64,000 nt of DNA from Merluccius polli (GCA_030340625.1 JAOPHQ010004857.1:1-64000); one strand, 5' to 3'. Numbered from the stretch's first letter, positions 1 through 39,627 are shown. Notes: generated by a model from the letters alone, not told the origin. A program made the numbers and translations.

Positions 1-655
1 GGGGTAAAAGGCATGATGATGGACAGGCAACATATGAACCCCGGTCGCTGCGTCAGCTCACATACTAATCCACCACACCGCCGTCGCTACCGTCCAGCAC
101 ATGCAATACATTTCTTACATATAGGATGTATTTGAAATGAATTCCCTGAATTACACAATAAAGCAAGTTGGAGATTGCTTTTGCATTTTGCAATCATATG
201 CACTCTATTGGGATTAATGGCGAACAATTCTGCATTTAGCATAGTTATGTTTAGACAATTAGGCTATGCAGAATCTTTTCACGCATTCACAGAATCTGCT
301 GTTTTTTGCCAGCACGCCTCCCCGGCCTTATTATGGGCTATAACTGTATCGCCCCTTGCCGTTATTTGCTTTTTAAACTCCTCATATGAGTTCATAATCA
401 CTACTTGCTCCTCCTGAGTGACATCATAGCCCGTGTTCGCTCCATCGGATCCATAGCGTCAAGGTGGATAACGTTGGGTTACGCCCTTTTTATGTGAACG
501 CACATTGAAACTAAAGCGGAAAACCTGGCTTGACAAAGTGACTCGTAAGTGAGCTTTGTGGAACCGTTTAACTCTGATCGTGAGTTTCGTATTTGTCGAT
601 CCAGGTTATCCAAAGAAAGCCTGGGTATGTTCAGCGAGCTTCGTAGTATACCCCC
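1..655 (+). mobile_element. PIF/Harbinger copy H1, 3' part
   Basis: Cut by the window start. Ends in the terminal inverted repeat TTCGTAGTATACCCCC at 655 followed by CAG. Contains a minus-strand Myb-like ORF remnant. Internal sequence matches H2 from about 2854 onward. Confidence 0.75.
279..450 (-). pseudogene. Harbinger Myb-like accessory ORF remnant (H1)
   Basis: Reads GYDVTQEEQVVIMNSYEEF and, further on, WQKTADSVNA then a TGA stop. It resembles the Myb/SANT trihelix protein encoded by the second gene of PIF/Harbinger elements, which binds the transposon ends. Truncated by the stop. Confidence 0.6.
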
Positions 656-732
656 CAGGTATAACATAGATAGATAACATAGAGAGAGGATATTCAACTA
701 TTGTATTTTTATCATCTCTAACAAATCCTTAC

Positions 733-849
733 CTCTTCTCAATAGACTGATTTCCATCATTAAACACAACAGGTGGATCCATAGACCGGTCACTCTTCAT
801 GGAGACACAGCTGGGTCCAGGGGAGTCTGCTCTCTCCTGCTGGACTCTT
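733..849 (-). CDS. NLR gene C N-terminal repeat exon
   Basis: 117-bp symmetric exon RVQQERADSPGPSC, VSMKSDRSMDPP, NQSIEKR; acceptor ATTTCTAG, donor GTAAGG. Lies 75 bp right of Harbinger copy H1 and is the third repeat-bearing exon of gene C. Confidence 0.75.
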
Positions 850-1132
850 CTAGAAATACAAGAAGGAGAATTATTCTAGGTTTCAGAAGGGTTTTAATAA
901 TGAACATAGGCTATTTAGCAGCTATTTCAATGTTTAAACGAGACAGCTCTACCTACTAATAAGAGCAGGTTGGTAATTGAATAAACATGAATAGAACAGG
1001 TAGTGATGGTTTTTCCTTTCATGGCGATCGTCTCCCACAACAGCGCCTGTGTGGTTTCTCTTCAGGTGAATAGCGCCAGTCCTGCCGTAGTAACAGAGTC
1101 AGACTCGGACGGATGAGTGGATAGCCGACAGC

Positions 1133-1179
1133 GCTGTGTGTGTGTGTGTGTGTGTGTGTTAGGGTAGCGAGCTGATAGC

Positions 1180-1228
<49 letters not shown>
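1133..1228 (+). repeat. (GT)n microsatellites
   Basis: Two (GT)n runs separated by AGGGTAGCGAGCTGATAGC. Counterparts at 4089-4173, 30016-30041 and 34780-34843, with very different lengths. Confidence 0.95.
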
Positions 1229-1231
<3 letters not shown>

Positions 1232-1477
1232 CGGTTTATTATTTATTTTGTGGTGAAAGCCCGGTGATCGGCATGTTAAAGTTTCCAATTGTAGAAGTGT
1301 CAATATTTTAGTTTGTATTGATAATATATAATTATATAATGTTGCTTTCTGGGAACGTATTTAATTGAAACACCTGTGTGACCAGGGGGGTGTACTACGA
1401 ACCTCGAGTAGTGGGTTAGCGAGGTATGTTGCGCTCAAAGCCTGGGTTAGCTGTCCTACGAAAGTCGCTCTCTTTTA

Positions 1478-2660
1478 GTGTCGCTATATCACCATGGTAA
1501 CTTATGCTGGCAACCAAACCTGGTCGGGAGGAGGTTTTCAGCGAAGACTTTCCGATTAGATCGGCTTCTTAAAGCTGAACGCCGCTTTTGGGACAGATCC
1601 GATCCCTTGGCATTGCCTGAGGATATTCTGTATGAGAGATACAGGTTCTCATCAGAGGGTATCCTTTATGAGAGATACAGGTTCTCAACAGAGGATATTC
1701 TGTATGAGAGATACAGGTTCTCATCAGAGGGTATTCTGTATGAGAGATACAGGTTCTCATCAGAGGGTATTATGAGAGATACAGGTTCTCATCAGAGGGT
1801 ATTCTGTATGAGAGATACAGGTTCTCATCAGAGGGTATTCTGTATGAGAGATACAGGTTCTCATCAGAGGGTATTCTGTATGAGAGATACAGGTTCTCAT
1901 CAGAGGGTATTCTGTATGAGAGATACAGGTTCTCATCAGAGGGTATTCTGTATGAGAGATACAGGTTCTCATCAGAGGGTATTCTGTATGAGAGATACAG
2001 GTTCTCATCAGAGGGTAATATGAGAGATACAGGTTCTCATCAGAGGGTATTCTGTATGAGAGATACAGGTTCTCATCAGAGGGTAATATGAGAGATACAG
2101 GTTCTCATCAGAGGGTATTCTGTATGAGAGATACAGGTTCTCATCAGAGGGTATTCTGTATGAGAGATACAGGTTCTCATCAGAGGGTATTCTGTATGAG
2201 AGATACAGGTTCTCATCAGAGCGTATTCTGTATGAGAGATACAGGTTCTCATCAGAGGATATTCTGTATGAGAGATACAGGTTCTCATCAGAGGATATTC
2301 TTTATGAGAGATACAGGTTCTCATCAGAGGGTATTCTGTATGAGAGATACAGGTTCTCATCAGAGGGTATTCTGTATGAGAGATACAGGTTCTCATCAGA
2401 GGTCGGTATTTGGTCGTCCTTGTTGGACCTTATGTGGGCAATGCTACAAAAAGAAGCCGTGCGCTTACTGTTGCGATGTTTTGCCACGGGTACATATTTG
2501 CATACAGTTGGTGATGCCGAAAATATAAGCCAAAATACAGTGTGCCGTGCGATACGCGAGGTTGTAGCTGCTGCCCTAAATACACTGCTAAATATGTTTG
2601 TGGTGTTTCCCAACTTTTTGCCAACACAAACTGTCAAGGAAGGATTTGATCAACTTGCAG
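1478..2660 (+). pseudogene. Harbinger transposase N-terminal exon remnant with 36-bp tandem repeat (H2)
   Basis: Homologous to HARBI1-type transposases: RFWDRSDPLALPED, repeats of ILYERYRFSSEG, then CFATGTYLHTVGDAENIS, FVVFPNFLPTQTVKEG and QLAG just before a GTAAAA donor. The repeat array holds 22 units; three of them lack 4 bp (near 1770, 2016, 2088), so the frame is lost and then regained after 12 bp. A further frame break, shared with H3 and H4, lies between the SRALTV-type segment and CFATG. The real start is unclear. Confidence 0.8.
1622..2401 (+). repeat. 36-bp tandem repeat, 22 units (H2)
   Basis: 780 bp = 22 x 36 minus three 4-bp deletions. The unit encodes D/G-ILYERYRFSSE. Variants differ mainly at GAT/GGT and CTG/CTT positions, plus one GAGCG unit and one CAACAG unit. 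Confidence 0.95.
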
Positions 2661-2694
2661 GTAAAAGAAAACACCTGTTTGTGTGAATGAGCGG

Positions 2695-2760
2695 GAGAGT
2701 GGCGGTATCGCGTCAGTCTTGAGATTCTGTGTGCTGGGTTTGATTCCCAAGCGAAGTACA
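2695..2760 (+). other. tRNA-Met-like relic in Harbinger intron (H2)
   Basis: GGTATCGCGTCAGTCT followed 20 bp later by GGGTTTGATTCCC. These resemble the D-arm and T-arm (A and B boxes) of initiator-independent tRNA-Met, whose D-arm reads GGTAGCGCGTCAGTCT from memory. No acceptor stem is formed, so it is a relic. Also at 28617-28680 and 33177-33242; the last has GGTAGCGCGTCAGTCT and GGTTCG intact. Confidence 0.4.
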
Positions 2761-3120
2761 TTTATGTGTATTTTAATAAGTTATGTTTCTTATGTCATAT
2801 GGAATACTTATTCATTAATGTTATGGAATTATCCAGTTTGGTAATCTAGATGGGGGTAAAAGGCATGATGATGGACAGGCAACATATGAACCCCGGTCGC
2901 TGCGTCAGCTCACATACTAATCCACCACACCGCCGTCGCTACCTTCCAGCACATGCAATACGTTTCTTACATATAGGATGTATTTGAAATGAATTCCCTA
3001 AATTACACAATAAAGCAAGTTGGAGATTGCTTTTGCATTCATATGCACTATATTGGGATTAATGGCGAACAATTCTGCATTTAGCATAGTTATTTTTAGA
3101 CAGTTAGGCTATGCAGAATC

Positions 3121-3275
3121 TTTTCACGCATTCACAGAATCTGCTGTTTCTTGCCAGCACGCCTCCCCAGCCTTATTATGGGCTATAACTGTATCGCCCC
3201 TTGCCGTTATTTGAGTTCATAATCACTACTTGCTCCTCCTGAGTGACATCATAGCCCGTGATCGCTCCGTCTGAG
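3121..3275 (-). pseudogene. Harbinger Myb-like ORF remnant (H2)
   Basis: Same as in H1 but missing about 19 bp after the MNS codons, which breaks the frame. The terminal VNA-stop is shared. Confidence 0.55.
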
Positions 3276-3557
3276 ACATTTCGTCAAGGTGGATAACGTT
3301 GGGTTACACCCTTTTTATGTGAACGCGCATTGAAACTTAAGCGGAAAACCTGGCTTGACAAAGTGACTCGTAAGTGAGCTTTGTGGAACCGTTTAACTCT
3401 GATCGCGAGTTTCGTATTTGTCGATCCAGGTTATCCAAAGAAAGCCTGGGTATGTTCAGCGAGCTTCGTAGTATACCCCCCAGGTATAACATAGATAGAT
3501 AACATAGAGAGAGGATATTCAACTATTGTATTTTTATCATCTCTAACAAATCCTTAC

Positions 3558-3674
3558 CTCTTCTCAATAGACTGATTTCCATCTTTAAACGTAACAGGAT
3601 GATTCATAGAGTGGTCACTCTTCATGGAGACACAGCTGGGTCCAGGGGAGTCTGCTCTCTCCTGCTGGACTCTT
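3558..3674 (-). CDS. NLR gene C N-terminal repeat exon
   Basis: 117-bp symmetric exon RVQQERADSPGPSC, VSMKSDHSMNHP, NQSIEKR; acceptor TTTTCTAG, donor GTAAGG. Lies 75 bp right of Harbinger copy H2. Confidence 0.75.
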
Positions 3675-4086
3675 CTAGAAAAACAAGAAGCAGGATTATT
3701 CTAGGTTTCAGAAGGGTTTTAATAATGAACGTAGGCGATTTAGCAGCTATTTCAATGTTTAAACGAGACAGCTCTACCTACTAATAAGAGCAGGGTGGTA
3801 ATTGAATAAACATGAATAGAACAGGTAGTGATGGTTTTTCCTTTCATGGCGATCGTCTCCCACAACAGCGCCTGTGTGGTTTCTCTTCAGGTGAATACCG
3901 CCAGTCCTGCCGTGCATTTTCATCAAAACTTTGCACAATGTTCAAACCACTCATCAGCTTTGTGATAACTAGAAGTGGGCCGACTCTCACACTATGGCAG
4001 CCGTGTGTCTTCAGAAACTTGTAGGCTACACTGAAGCTCTGCAGCAACAGAGTCAGACTCGGACCGATGACTGGATAGCCGACAGC

Positions 4087-4088
<2 letters not shown>

Positions 4089-4176
<88 letters not shown>

Positions 4177-4188
4177 GGGGGGGGGGGG
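4089..4188 (+). repeat. (GT)n followed by 15 G
   Basis: About 85 bp of GT then a G-run, in the intron copy between H2 and the hAT element. Confidence 0.95.
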
Positions 4189-4353
4189 CTCGGTTTATTA
4201 TTTATTTTGTGGTGAAAGCCCGGTGATCGGCATGTTAAAGTTTCCAATTGTAGAAGTGGCAATAATTTAGTTTGTATTGATAATATACAGTATATTTATT
4301 AGTGTTGGGCATAGATTAATTTCTTTAATCTAGATTAATCTAACTGTAATCTT

Positions 4354-4840
4354 CCCAACTCGTAATATACCGACGATTTGTCATCACGCCCCTAGACGTC
4401 TGATACTGACGCAAAAGGTATACTCCCGCATCTGTGTGAAACGATCTGGGTTCTCATAAACCCGTTCGCGGTGGTATGAGACGAGCAGAGTCTACAGCGT
4501 CCGCTCGCAGAGCAGAGTCTACAGCGTCCGCAGTCTACTGTGAAACAATTCACTCCAAAAAGGGTTATGGTTATGGTTAGGGTTATGGTTAGGGTTATGG
4601 TTATGGTTAGGGTTATGGTTAGGGTTATGGTTATGGTTATGGTTATGGTTAGCGTAATCTATCACCGTGACTGGGTTATTATTGGAGTGAATGGACTCTG
4701 TAGACTCTGCTCGTCTCTTACCACCGCGAACGGGTTTATGAGAACCCAGACCGTTCCACACAGACGCGGGAGGGAACCTTTGCGTCAGTATCAGACGTCT
4801 AGGGGCGTGATGACAAATCGTCGGTATATTACGAGTTGGG
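4354..4840. mobile_element. Fold-back element with telomere-like core
   Basis: Left arm from CCCAACTCGTAATATACC and right arm ending GGTATATTACGAGTTGGG are inverted copies of roughly 190 bp. The core (4561-4655) is a run of GGTTAG/GGTTAT hexamers. Absent from the sister element at 34922-38716. Confidence 0.8.
4561..4655 (+). repeat. Telomere-like hexamer array (GGTTAT/GGTTAG)
   Basis: About 16 hexamers, alternating GGTTAT and GGTTAG. Resembles TTAGGG-type repeats but forms the loop of a fold-back element, not a chromosome end. Confidence 0.85.
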
Positions 4841-5170
4841 ATGAGAACGTGTTGGGGGTGGGGGGGGTTGCCGGGCAGAGGACGCAGCCGTTCCGCAGTG
4901 CTTACCTTCCTTGGTGGAGATCCGGTAGAGACTCAGCTCCCAACCCAACTTTGACAATAGATTAACGGCCATCATTTTTTTATCGCGCGATAAGAGTCTC
5001 ACGTTATCACAGTGCAATAACGCCGATAACGGCCCACCACTAATATTTATATAATGTCGCTTTCTGGAAAGTATTTAATTGAAACACCTGTGTGACGGTA
5101 TAACATAGATAGATAGTATAGAGAGAGGATATTCAACTATTTTATTTTATCATCTCTAACAAATCCTTAC

Positions 5171-5413
5171 CTCTTCTCAATAGACTGATTTCCATATTTA
5201 AACACAACAGGTGGATCCATAGACCAGTCACTCTTCATGGAGACACAGCTGGGTCTAGGGGAGTCTGCTCTCTTCCGCTGGACTCTTCTAGAAATACAAG
5301 AAGCAGGATTAATGGACATTTTAAAATGTGCATCAGGTTCATCCATAGACTGGTCACTCTTCATGGAGACACAGCTGGGTCCAGGGGAGTCTGCTCTCTC
5401 CTGCTGCTCTGGG
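5171..5413 (-). CDS. NLR gene C fused N-terminal repeat exon
   Basis: 243-bp open exon (81 codons) made of two 117-bp-type repeats. The first opens SPEQQERADSPGPSC and reads SMKSDQSMDEPDAHF. Instead of a donor, the reading frame continues through what looks like the end of an intron (ATTTCTAG is still present) into RRVQRKRADSPRPSC...NQSIEKR. So two tandem exons and the short stretch between them appear to have become one in-frame exon. Alternatively only the second half is used, through the residual acceptor. Confidence 0.65.
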
Positions 5414-5527
5414 CTTCAACACAACACACACACAGCTTTTACTCAGACTAATGATGGTGTGATGATATATCACTGCTGAGCTCTGAGATGGACAACAGTC
5501 ACACACAGTTAGAGATCCTCTTCTTAC

Positions 5528-5610
5528 CTCTTAGCTCTGCTGTGGCGGCCATGTTCCCCAGACAGAGTGGTTTTAGAGGGAGGACCCCCCTCCTCTGTCT
5601 CCTCATCCAT
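5528..5610 (-). CDS. NLR gene C start exon
   Basis: 83-bp exon from ATG 5610, MDEETEEGGPPSKTTLSGEH, ending ...SRAKR at donor GTAAGA. Same as the gene A start exon but without the poly-Lys tract. First exon of an NLR gene whose NACHT-SPRY part would lie left of the window. Confidence 0.75.
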
Positions 5611-5643
5611 AGTAGACAGGACACCTGACACACACACTATAGT

Positions 5644-5710
<67 letters not shown>

Positions 5711-5767
5711 TGTATAGAGTAAAGTGCTTCCTGGTAATAACAGGACGGCTGTAATAATAATAATAGT

Positions 5768-5802
<35 letters not shown>

Positions 5803-5836
5803 TTAATAATAATAATGATAATAATAATTATTATTT

Positions 5837-5871
<35 letters not shown>

Positions 5872-6113
5872 AATAATAGTAATCATTATTATTATTATTG
5901 TTATCAAATACTAAAAGAGTAAAAGAGAGGGAATGAAGAGTGAGGAAGTCAACGTTTAGTGTTTAAAACAAGAGAAAGCAGCTGAATGTTGGAGTCTGTA
6001 ATATAAGGCCTCTAAGTGTCCACATAGAGAGCATATGGAGAATATTAGATGGCCACAGTCTGCTCAACACGACCTGTATTTACACGATGAAAGGAGGCTG
6101 GGAAAGCGAAAGT

Positions 6114-6163
<50 letters not shown>

Positions 6164-6449
6164 ATAGGAAGGCCTTTATTTGTGTAGAGTCGTTGTTTAT
6201 ATTGAAATAAATACGAAATAGTGTCCTTAATGTTTATCGCGTGTGCGTTAAAATATCTAAGAGTTGTCTCCAAAAAAGCGAGTGCGACACAGATGAGGAA
6301 GTCAGTCATTTTGTAGTTTAGCGTATTGAGGATGTTTACGTTTCTTAACGTGTTAATAATGTTGTTGGTAGTGTTAGTGATGTTAGTACTTTAATATGAG
6401 GAGCTAGAGATGGTATATGAAGAACAATAGACAGTAAAGTGTAGATATA
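5611..6449. other. Presumed promoter-side region of gene C
   Basis: No coding sequence. Contains (CA)n at 5648-5706, AAT/ATT repeats 5750-5905, (CA)n 6117-6160. The same stretch flanks the gene A start at 39188-39990. No TATA box or other core promoter element is convincing. Confidence 0.4.
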
Positions 6450-8005
6450 GTAGGAAGTCTACCTTTATGTCCTCCGCGTTACAAGGAGCCGTCGGCCACC
6501 GCTATTACCTGCGCCTTTTCTTCCACCTGTGTCCAGGTGGAGGGGGGCGGGGCCTCCACTATTAAAGCCCTACACACCTGCCATGGTGCGGTCTTCTTGT
6601 TTACTACCCGTTCACCCGTATCCATTCTCCTCTCGCTGCCGCTACCACCGCTACTTGTCTTTTTGCATAATTGTTTGCCTAGTTTTTGTTAAATACGACC
6701 ATTTTCTGTTAATAAATCGATTTTGAGCCCTTTTTGTTGTCCCTCTTATGTTCGGTTTCAGCTGTAACATAATTGGGGGCTCGTCTGTTCTTTAATTGGA
6801 CCATTTTTATTAAGGCTATTTTTTGCGGTTTTTTAGGCCATTTTTCAAGAAGATCCAACGACGTTTGTAGGTTTTGGCAATTCTCTGTTTTTGCATACAC
6901 CCTTAGTTAGATAGTCTGTTTGTTGTTTTCTGCTTTACTTTTGGGTGGTAGCCCTATTTAGCACGCCCGGGTTTGATGATTGATCGACCATAGTCTTTTG
7001 TTGATCAAACGGGCCTGCACGCTAGGTATCGGAGCCACCTGAAGACCTTAGACAGTGAGGTATTTAGGGCTGTTTTGTTTTGCTTTACCCTTTTTGAAGT
7101 TATCAAGTATCTACTTTTTGAGAAGTTCTATGAACTTTATTTTGCACAATTGAAGTTGTGGGCCGATATTTTTTGTCTTGCCAGCCTAGTACTGGTGTTT
7201 CGTCCCTATTCTTTGTTTATTCCAGCTGTGCTGGTATTTCGTGCTCTACAAGGCTTTTTGTAGGTGAACCTGTGGTCATGTTTTTTGTGACCACTTTTTG
7301 AATTTTGAAACTGATATTCGTTTTGTAGCCTTTGAATCAAGCTTTCAAATTTTTGATATTCGATTTTCTAATAATATTTAGTTATCGAATCTTATTTAAT
7401 TGAATTGCATTTGGCATATCAAAATTTCATTATTAGATGACTTCATTGCGTCGCCATCTGTGGAGATTCTCTTTCAGTGTACGAAAACTCAGTTATTGGA
7501 GTTATCAGAGAAGTTACCAAGTACCTCTGTCGAACACTGAAAAACATTTAAAGGACACAGCCTTAGCTCCTTTAATCGACGGTCTTGTCGCGCAGGAACT
7601 CTTGCCCGAAATAGCAGCTGACGCGAAACCACCGCAGAGTAGCACTAAGGAGCTTGAACTCCAAATTTGCTTACAAGAGCTCACTTTACGCGAAAAGGAG
7701 CTTGACAATGAGCATGAAAAATTGCGTTTCAGCTCGACAAGAAGAGCTGAATAACACCTTAGAATTAAAACGATTGGAATATGAATCTAGAAGGTGGAGT
7801 CAAGCGGTGCCGTGTGATGAGTTTCAAGTCAGTCGGTACGTTAAAATGGTTCCTGACTTCACTGGTAAAGAGGTGGAGAAATATTTCCCTCATTTCGAAC
7901 GGGTTGCAATTACTTTAGAGTGGCCTAAGCAATATTGGACGCTCCTATTGCAGTGTGTGTTGAAAGGCAGAGCTCAGGAGGTTTACTCTGTCATTCCTCT
8001 TGAGG
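6450..8005 (+). mobile_element. LTR-retroelement 5' fragment, left copy
   Basis: An LTR-like segment with TTAATAAATCG and end ...CTGTAACA, then a primer-binding-site-like TGGGGGCTCGTC (6774-6785) matching the tRNA-Pro type, a leader, and a degraded gag-like reading frame (7437-7990) containing VPDFTGKEVEKYFPHFERVA. The frame breaks at least once (near 7520 and 7750). It is cut off by a (GA)n tract at 8010; no pol is present. The start of the LTR is uncertain. Probably Ty3/gypsy-like. Confidence 0.65.
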
Positions 8006-8007
8006 AT

Positions 8008-8202
8008 AGTGCGGAATGAGAAAAAGAGAGAAGGAGCGAGAAAGGTAGAAAAGGAGAGAGGGAGAGAGACTGGTAGAAAAGAGGGAGAGAGAGAGGGGGG
8101 GGGGAGAGAGACAGAGAAAAGGAGAGAGAGGGGGGGAGAGAGAGACAGAGAGAGAGAGAGAGAGACAGAGAGAGACACACAGAGAGACAGAGAGAGACAC
8201 AC

Positions 8203-8233
<31 letters not shown>

Positions 8234-8262
8234 CGAGAGAGAGAGAGAGACAAAGACAGAGT
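8008..8262 (+). repeat. (GA)n-rich tract, left copy
   Basis: About 250 bp of GAGAGA with G-runs and GACA interruptions. The right counterpart is 43560-43795. It ends the gag-like fragment. Confidence 0.95.
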
Positions 8263-8814
8263 ACACTCATAAAAGGGTAAACACTCCACTCTTGTGGCGA
8301 CAACCGGTACTGCATGTAAAATGCACAATGACGTGACGGCTCGTCATTCTACAGCTAGGATGCTGGCAACATCGCGAGTGGAAATGTAAAACATCCACGA
8401 GACATGAAGTGAACCAACACATCTAATTGGTGACCTGCACAAAGGGCATGAGCAAAGGTTTGGTCCTAGACTAAAGACATTCAATATTACTAATTGCACG
8501 ACAACAATGCAAACGTGCTTCAAGGTCAAACGGAAATAGAAAGTCAAATAAAAGTGACAATACTGTGCCAAACATCGCAAGAATGCGATTCATAGGATGG
8601 CAAATATGTTATGCAAAAGTGTAGAAGTCAGTCACTTGCACAATACAATGATAACTTTTAAAGACTTTTCATGTGGACCGTCTCTTTGCTCAACCTGCAG
8701 CAGACGTCGTCCTTTCTGCTGCAGGATTCCCACAATGCAACAACTTGTATAACAATATTATAAAATAAGAGTGTGGACCCAATGACACAGGATTGAACCA
8801 TCACTACAGAGGAC
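8263..8814. other. Unannotated intergenic stretch
   Basis: I see no gene or clear repeat. 8421-8774 has no counterpart in the right duplication. Confidence 0.5.
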
Positions 8815-9192
8815 ATGATGTCCTCCGTTCGACGTCCACGGACTGGTCCTTGTCCTCTGGGACGGTGTTGGGATGCGCTGCCATTGAGGTTTTCCTGCCG
8901 GTGCTGCAGTGGGTCTGAGGTCTTCAGTGATGCTGCTGAGGGATGTACCGTATGCTCCTATATATTCCCAAGGCAGACGCGTGGCCTTCAAGAGCCACTT
9001 TGCAGCATTATGGAAACGCCTCTGTTGACTCACAACACTGACCCCACAATGTCCACCGCTATTCGCATGACAGAGACAGACAATGCCGCAAGATACACCG
9101 TTATTTATTCAAGTCCAATTAGGCAAACGGCAGATGTGAGGCTTTACCAGGAGTTGGACCGGTCATCATCTGACCACGAATACCTCAATTAA
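8815..9192 (+). other. Unassigned 125-codon open frame, left copy
   Basis: Open in both duplications at the same length (other copy 45732-46109). The C-terminal half reads TDNAARYTVIYSSPIRQTAD and ends DHEYLN before TAA; the tyrosine-rich tail recalls cytoplasmic tails of immune receptors, but no domain or signal sequence is present. It could be a stray exon after an AG at 9003 or chance. Not recognised. Confidence 0.25.
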
Positions 9193-9621
9193 CTCAGTTT
9201 CTACTGAATTTAAAACTAAAATCACCAGAATCACCGCTCGGAGGTCCAAGCAAAACCAGCAGGCTGAACAGCAGAAAGTGTAATATTTTAGGATTTAGAA
9301 TAGAATGACTTTAATGTCCCCATGGGGAAATGTACAAATAGACATTCATGGACAAGGACAGGACACAGAACATAATGCATAATAATAAGTAGAAGACATT
9401 GACAACACAACCCAGTGGGGCCCATTGACAGGACGGAGACATGCAGCTCCAGTTACAAATACACAATACAGGGATAGATTCAGTATGGCAGATACAAATG
9501 TAAAAGCATAAGTTAACAATACAGATGACACATAAAGTCTGTGTGTGTGTGGAACCGTCCAGTCGATGCCTATTTGCGTTGTTTATTAGCAACATTAATT
9601 GAGATAGGGACAGAAGAGTTT

Positions 9622-9990
9622 TTAAACCCGTTTTAAAACCAAGTGCCTGACGGAGGTGATGGCGTCTCCAGTGCTGCGCCCCCGTTTGTAGGCAAACTGA
9701 AGTGGGTCTAATTTGCTATTCACGTCTGCCTTCAGCTTACCGACTACATGTTGTAAACATTTCATCACTACTGATGTTAACGCCGCGGGCCTGAAGTCGT
9801 TGTGTGCAATGGGTGGCGGTTTCTTTGGCACTGGAATAATCCCGGAGCGCTTCCATAGGAGAGGGACTGTGTGGGTGTCAAGGGACTGCCGCAAGACCGG
9901 ACACCAGGCCGGGGGAAGCTCCTCAGCAAAGGTTTGTAATATGAAGGGAGATATCCCGTCCGGCCCTGTGGCCTTCCTTACAGAAAGTGG
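9622..9990 (-). pseudogene. LINE reverse-transcriptase fragment, left copy
   Basis: Reads SGIIPVPKKPPPIAHNDFRP, ALTSVVMKCLQHVVGKL, LDPLQFAYKRGRSTGDAI: the N-terminal part of a non-LTR reverse transcriptase. No catalytic YxDD segment follows; the text passes into a probable 3' tail (9300-9620, ending CCCCATGGGGACATTAAAGT). Internally deleted. Confidence 0.75.
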
Positions 9991-10030
9991 TTTAAATAGG
10001 AGTCGGACACGTTTCGGCTCCGTCGGTAAT

Positions 10031-10073
10031 ATAATATATATAATATAAATATTATATATATTATATTAACTTA
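10031..10073. repeat. AT-only palindrome
   Basis: Arms TAATATAATATATATAATAT and inverse around a 2-base centre, about 75 bp beyond the gene A stop codon; same at 46943-46985 beyond gene B. Hairpin/cruciform potential. Confidence 0.85.
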
Positions 10074-10147
10074 ATTAACGGATGTGTTAGTTGCGTGACG
10101 TCATTTTTGCTCGCGATGTTTGGCGGTGAGATGACGATGATCATAAA

Positions 10148-39187
<29,040 letters not shown>

Positions 39188-39224
39188 AGCAGACTGGACA
39201 CCTGGACACACATACAATAGTGGG

Positions 39225-39255
<31 letters not shown>

Positions 39256-39627
39256 TGTATAGAGTAAAGTGCTTCCTGGTAATAACAGGACGGCTGTAAT
39301 AATAATAGTATTATTATTAATAATAATAATAATAATTATTATTATTATTATTATATAATAATGAGAATAATAATAATCATTATTATTGTTATCAAATACT
39401 AAAAGAGTAAAAGAGAGGGAATAAAGAGTGAGGAAGTCAACGTTTAGTGTTTAAAACCAGAGAAAGCAGCTGAATGTTGGAGTCTGTAATATAAGGCCTC
39501 TAAGTGTCCACATAGAGAGTATATGGAGAATATCAGATGGCCACAGTCTGCTCAACACGACCTTTACACGATGAAAGGAGGCTGGGAAAGCGAAAGTGAA
39601 AGTAAAACACACACACACACTCACTCA

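Larger units (their letters stand above)
1386..3480 (+). mobile_element. PIF/Harbinger copy H2, full length (2095 bp)
   Basis: Starts GGGGGTGTACTACGAACC and ends TTCGTAGTATACCCCC, imperfect terminal inverted repeats, flanked by 3-bp direct repeats CAG (1383-1385 and 3481-3483). The unoccupied sites at 5084-5105 and 38758-38775 have the same flank joined without the element. Holds a broken transposase exon on + and a Myb-like remnant on -. No DDE catalytic exon is visible, so it is a non-autonomous deletion derivative. Confidence 0.8.
4300..5042. mobile_element. hAT-like element TAGTGTTGGGC in gene C intron
   Basis: Ends TAGTGTTGGGCATAG and ...GGCCCACCACTA, flanked by the perfect 8-bp duplication ATATTTAT (4292-4299, 5043-5050). 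The uninterrupted flank is present at 30135-30160. It contains a fold-back insertion at 4354-4840. Confidence 0.82.

Noticed and set aside
479..697. 72-codon minus-strand frame repeated near each Harbinger 3' end
   Set aside because: It starts outside the element, in the flank, and crosses the inverted repeat; sequence conservation follows from the duplication, and no known protein is recognised.
1622..2401. CRISPR-like direct repeats of 36 bp
   Set aside because: Repeats are head-to-tail with no spacers, lie in a eukaryotic transposon and are coding-derived.
4561..4655. Interstitial telomere
   Set aside because: Hexamers alternate GGTTAT and GGTTAG and form the loop of a fold-back element; too short and degenerate.
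7945..8328. Open frames rich in Ser-Leu or Arg-Glu
   Set aside because: Translations of the (GA)n tract; same for 43522-43860.
9713..10048. Plus-strand 111-codon frame present in both duplications
   Set aside because: Antisense to the LINE reverse-transcriptase fragment.
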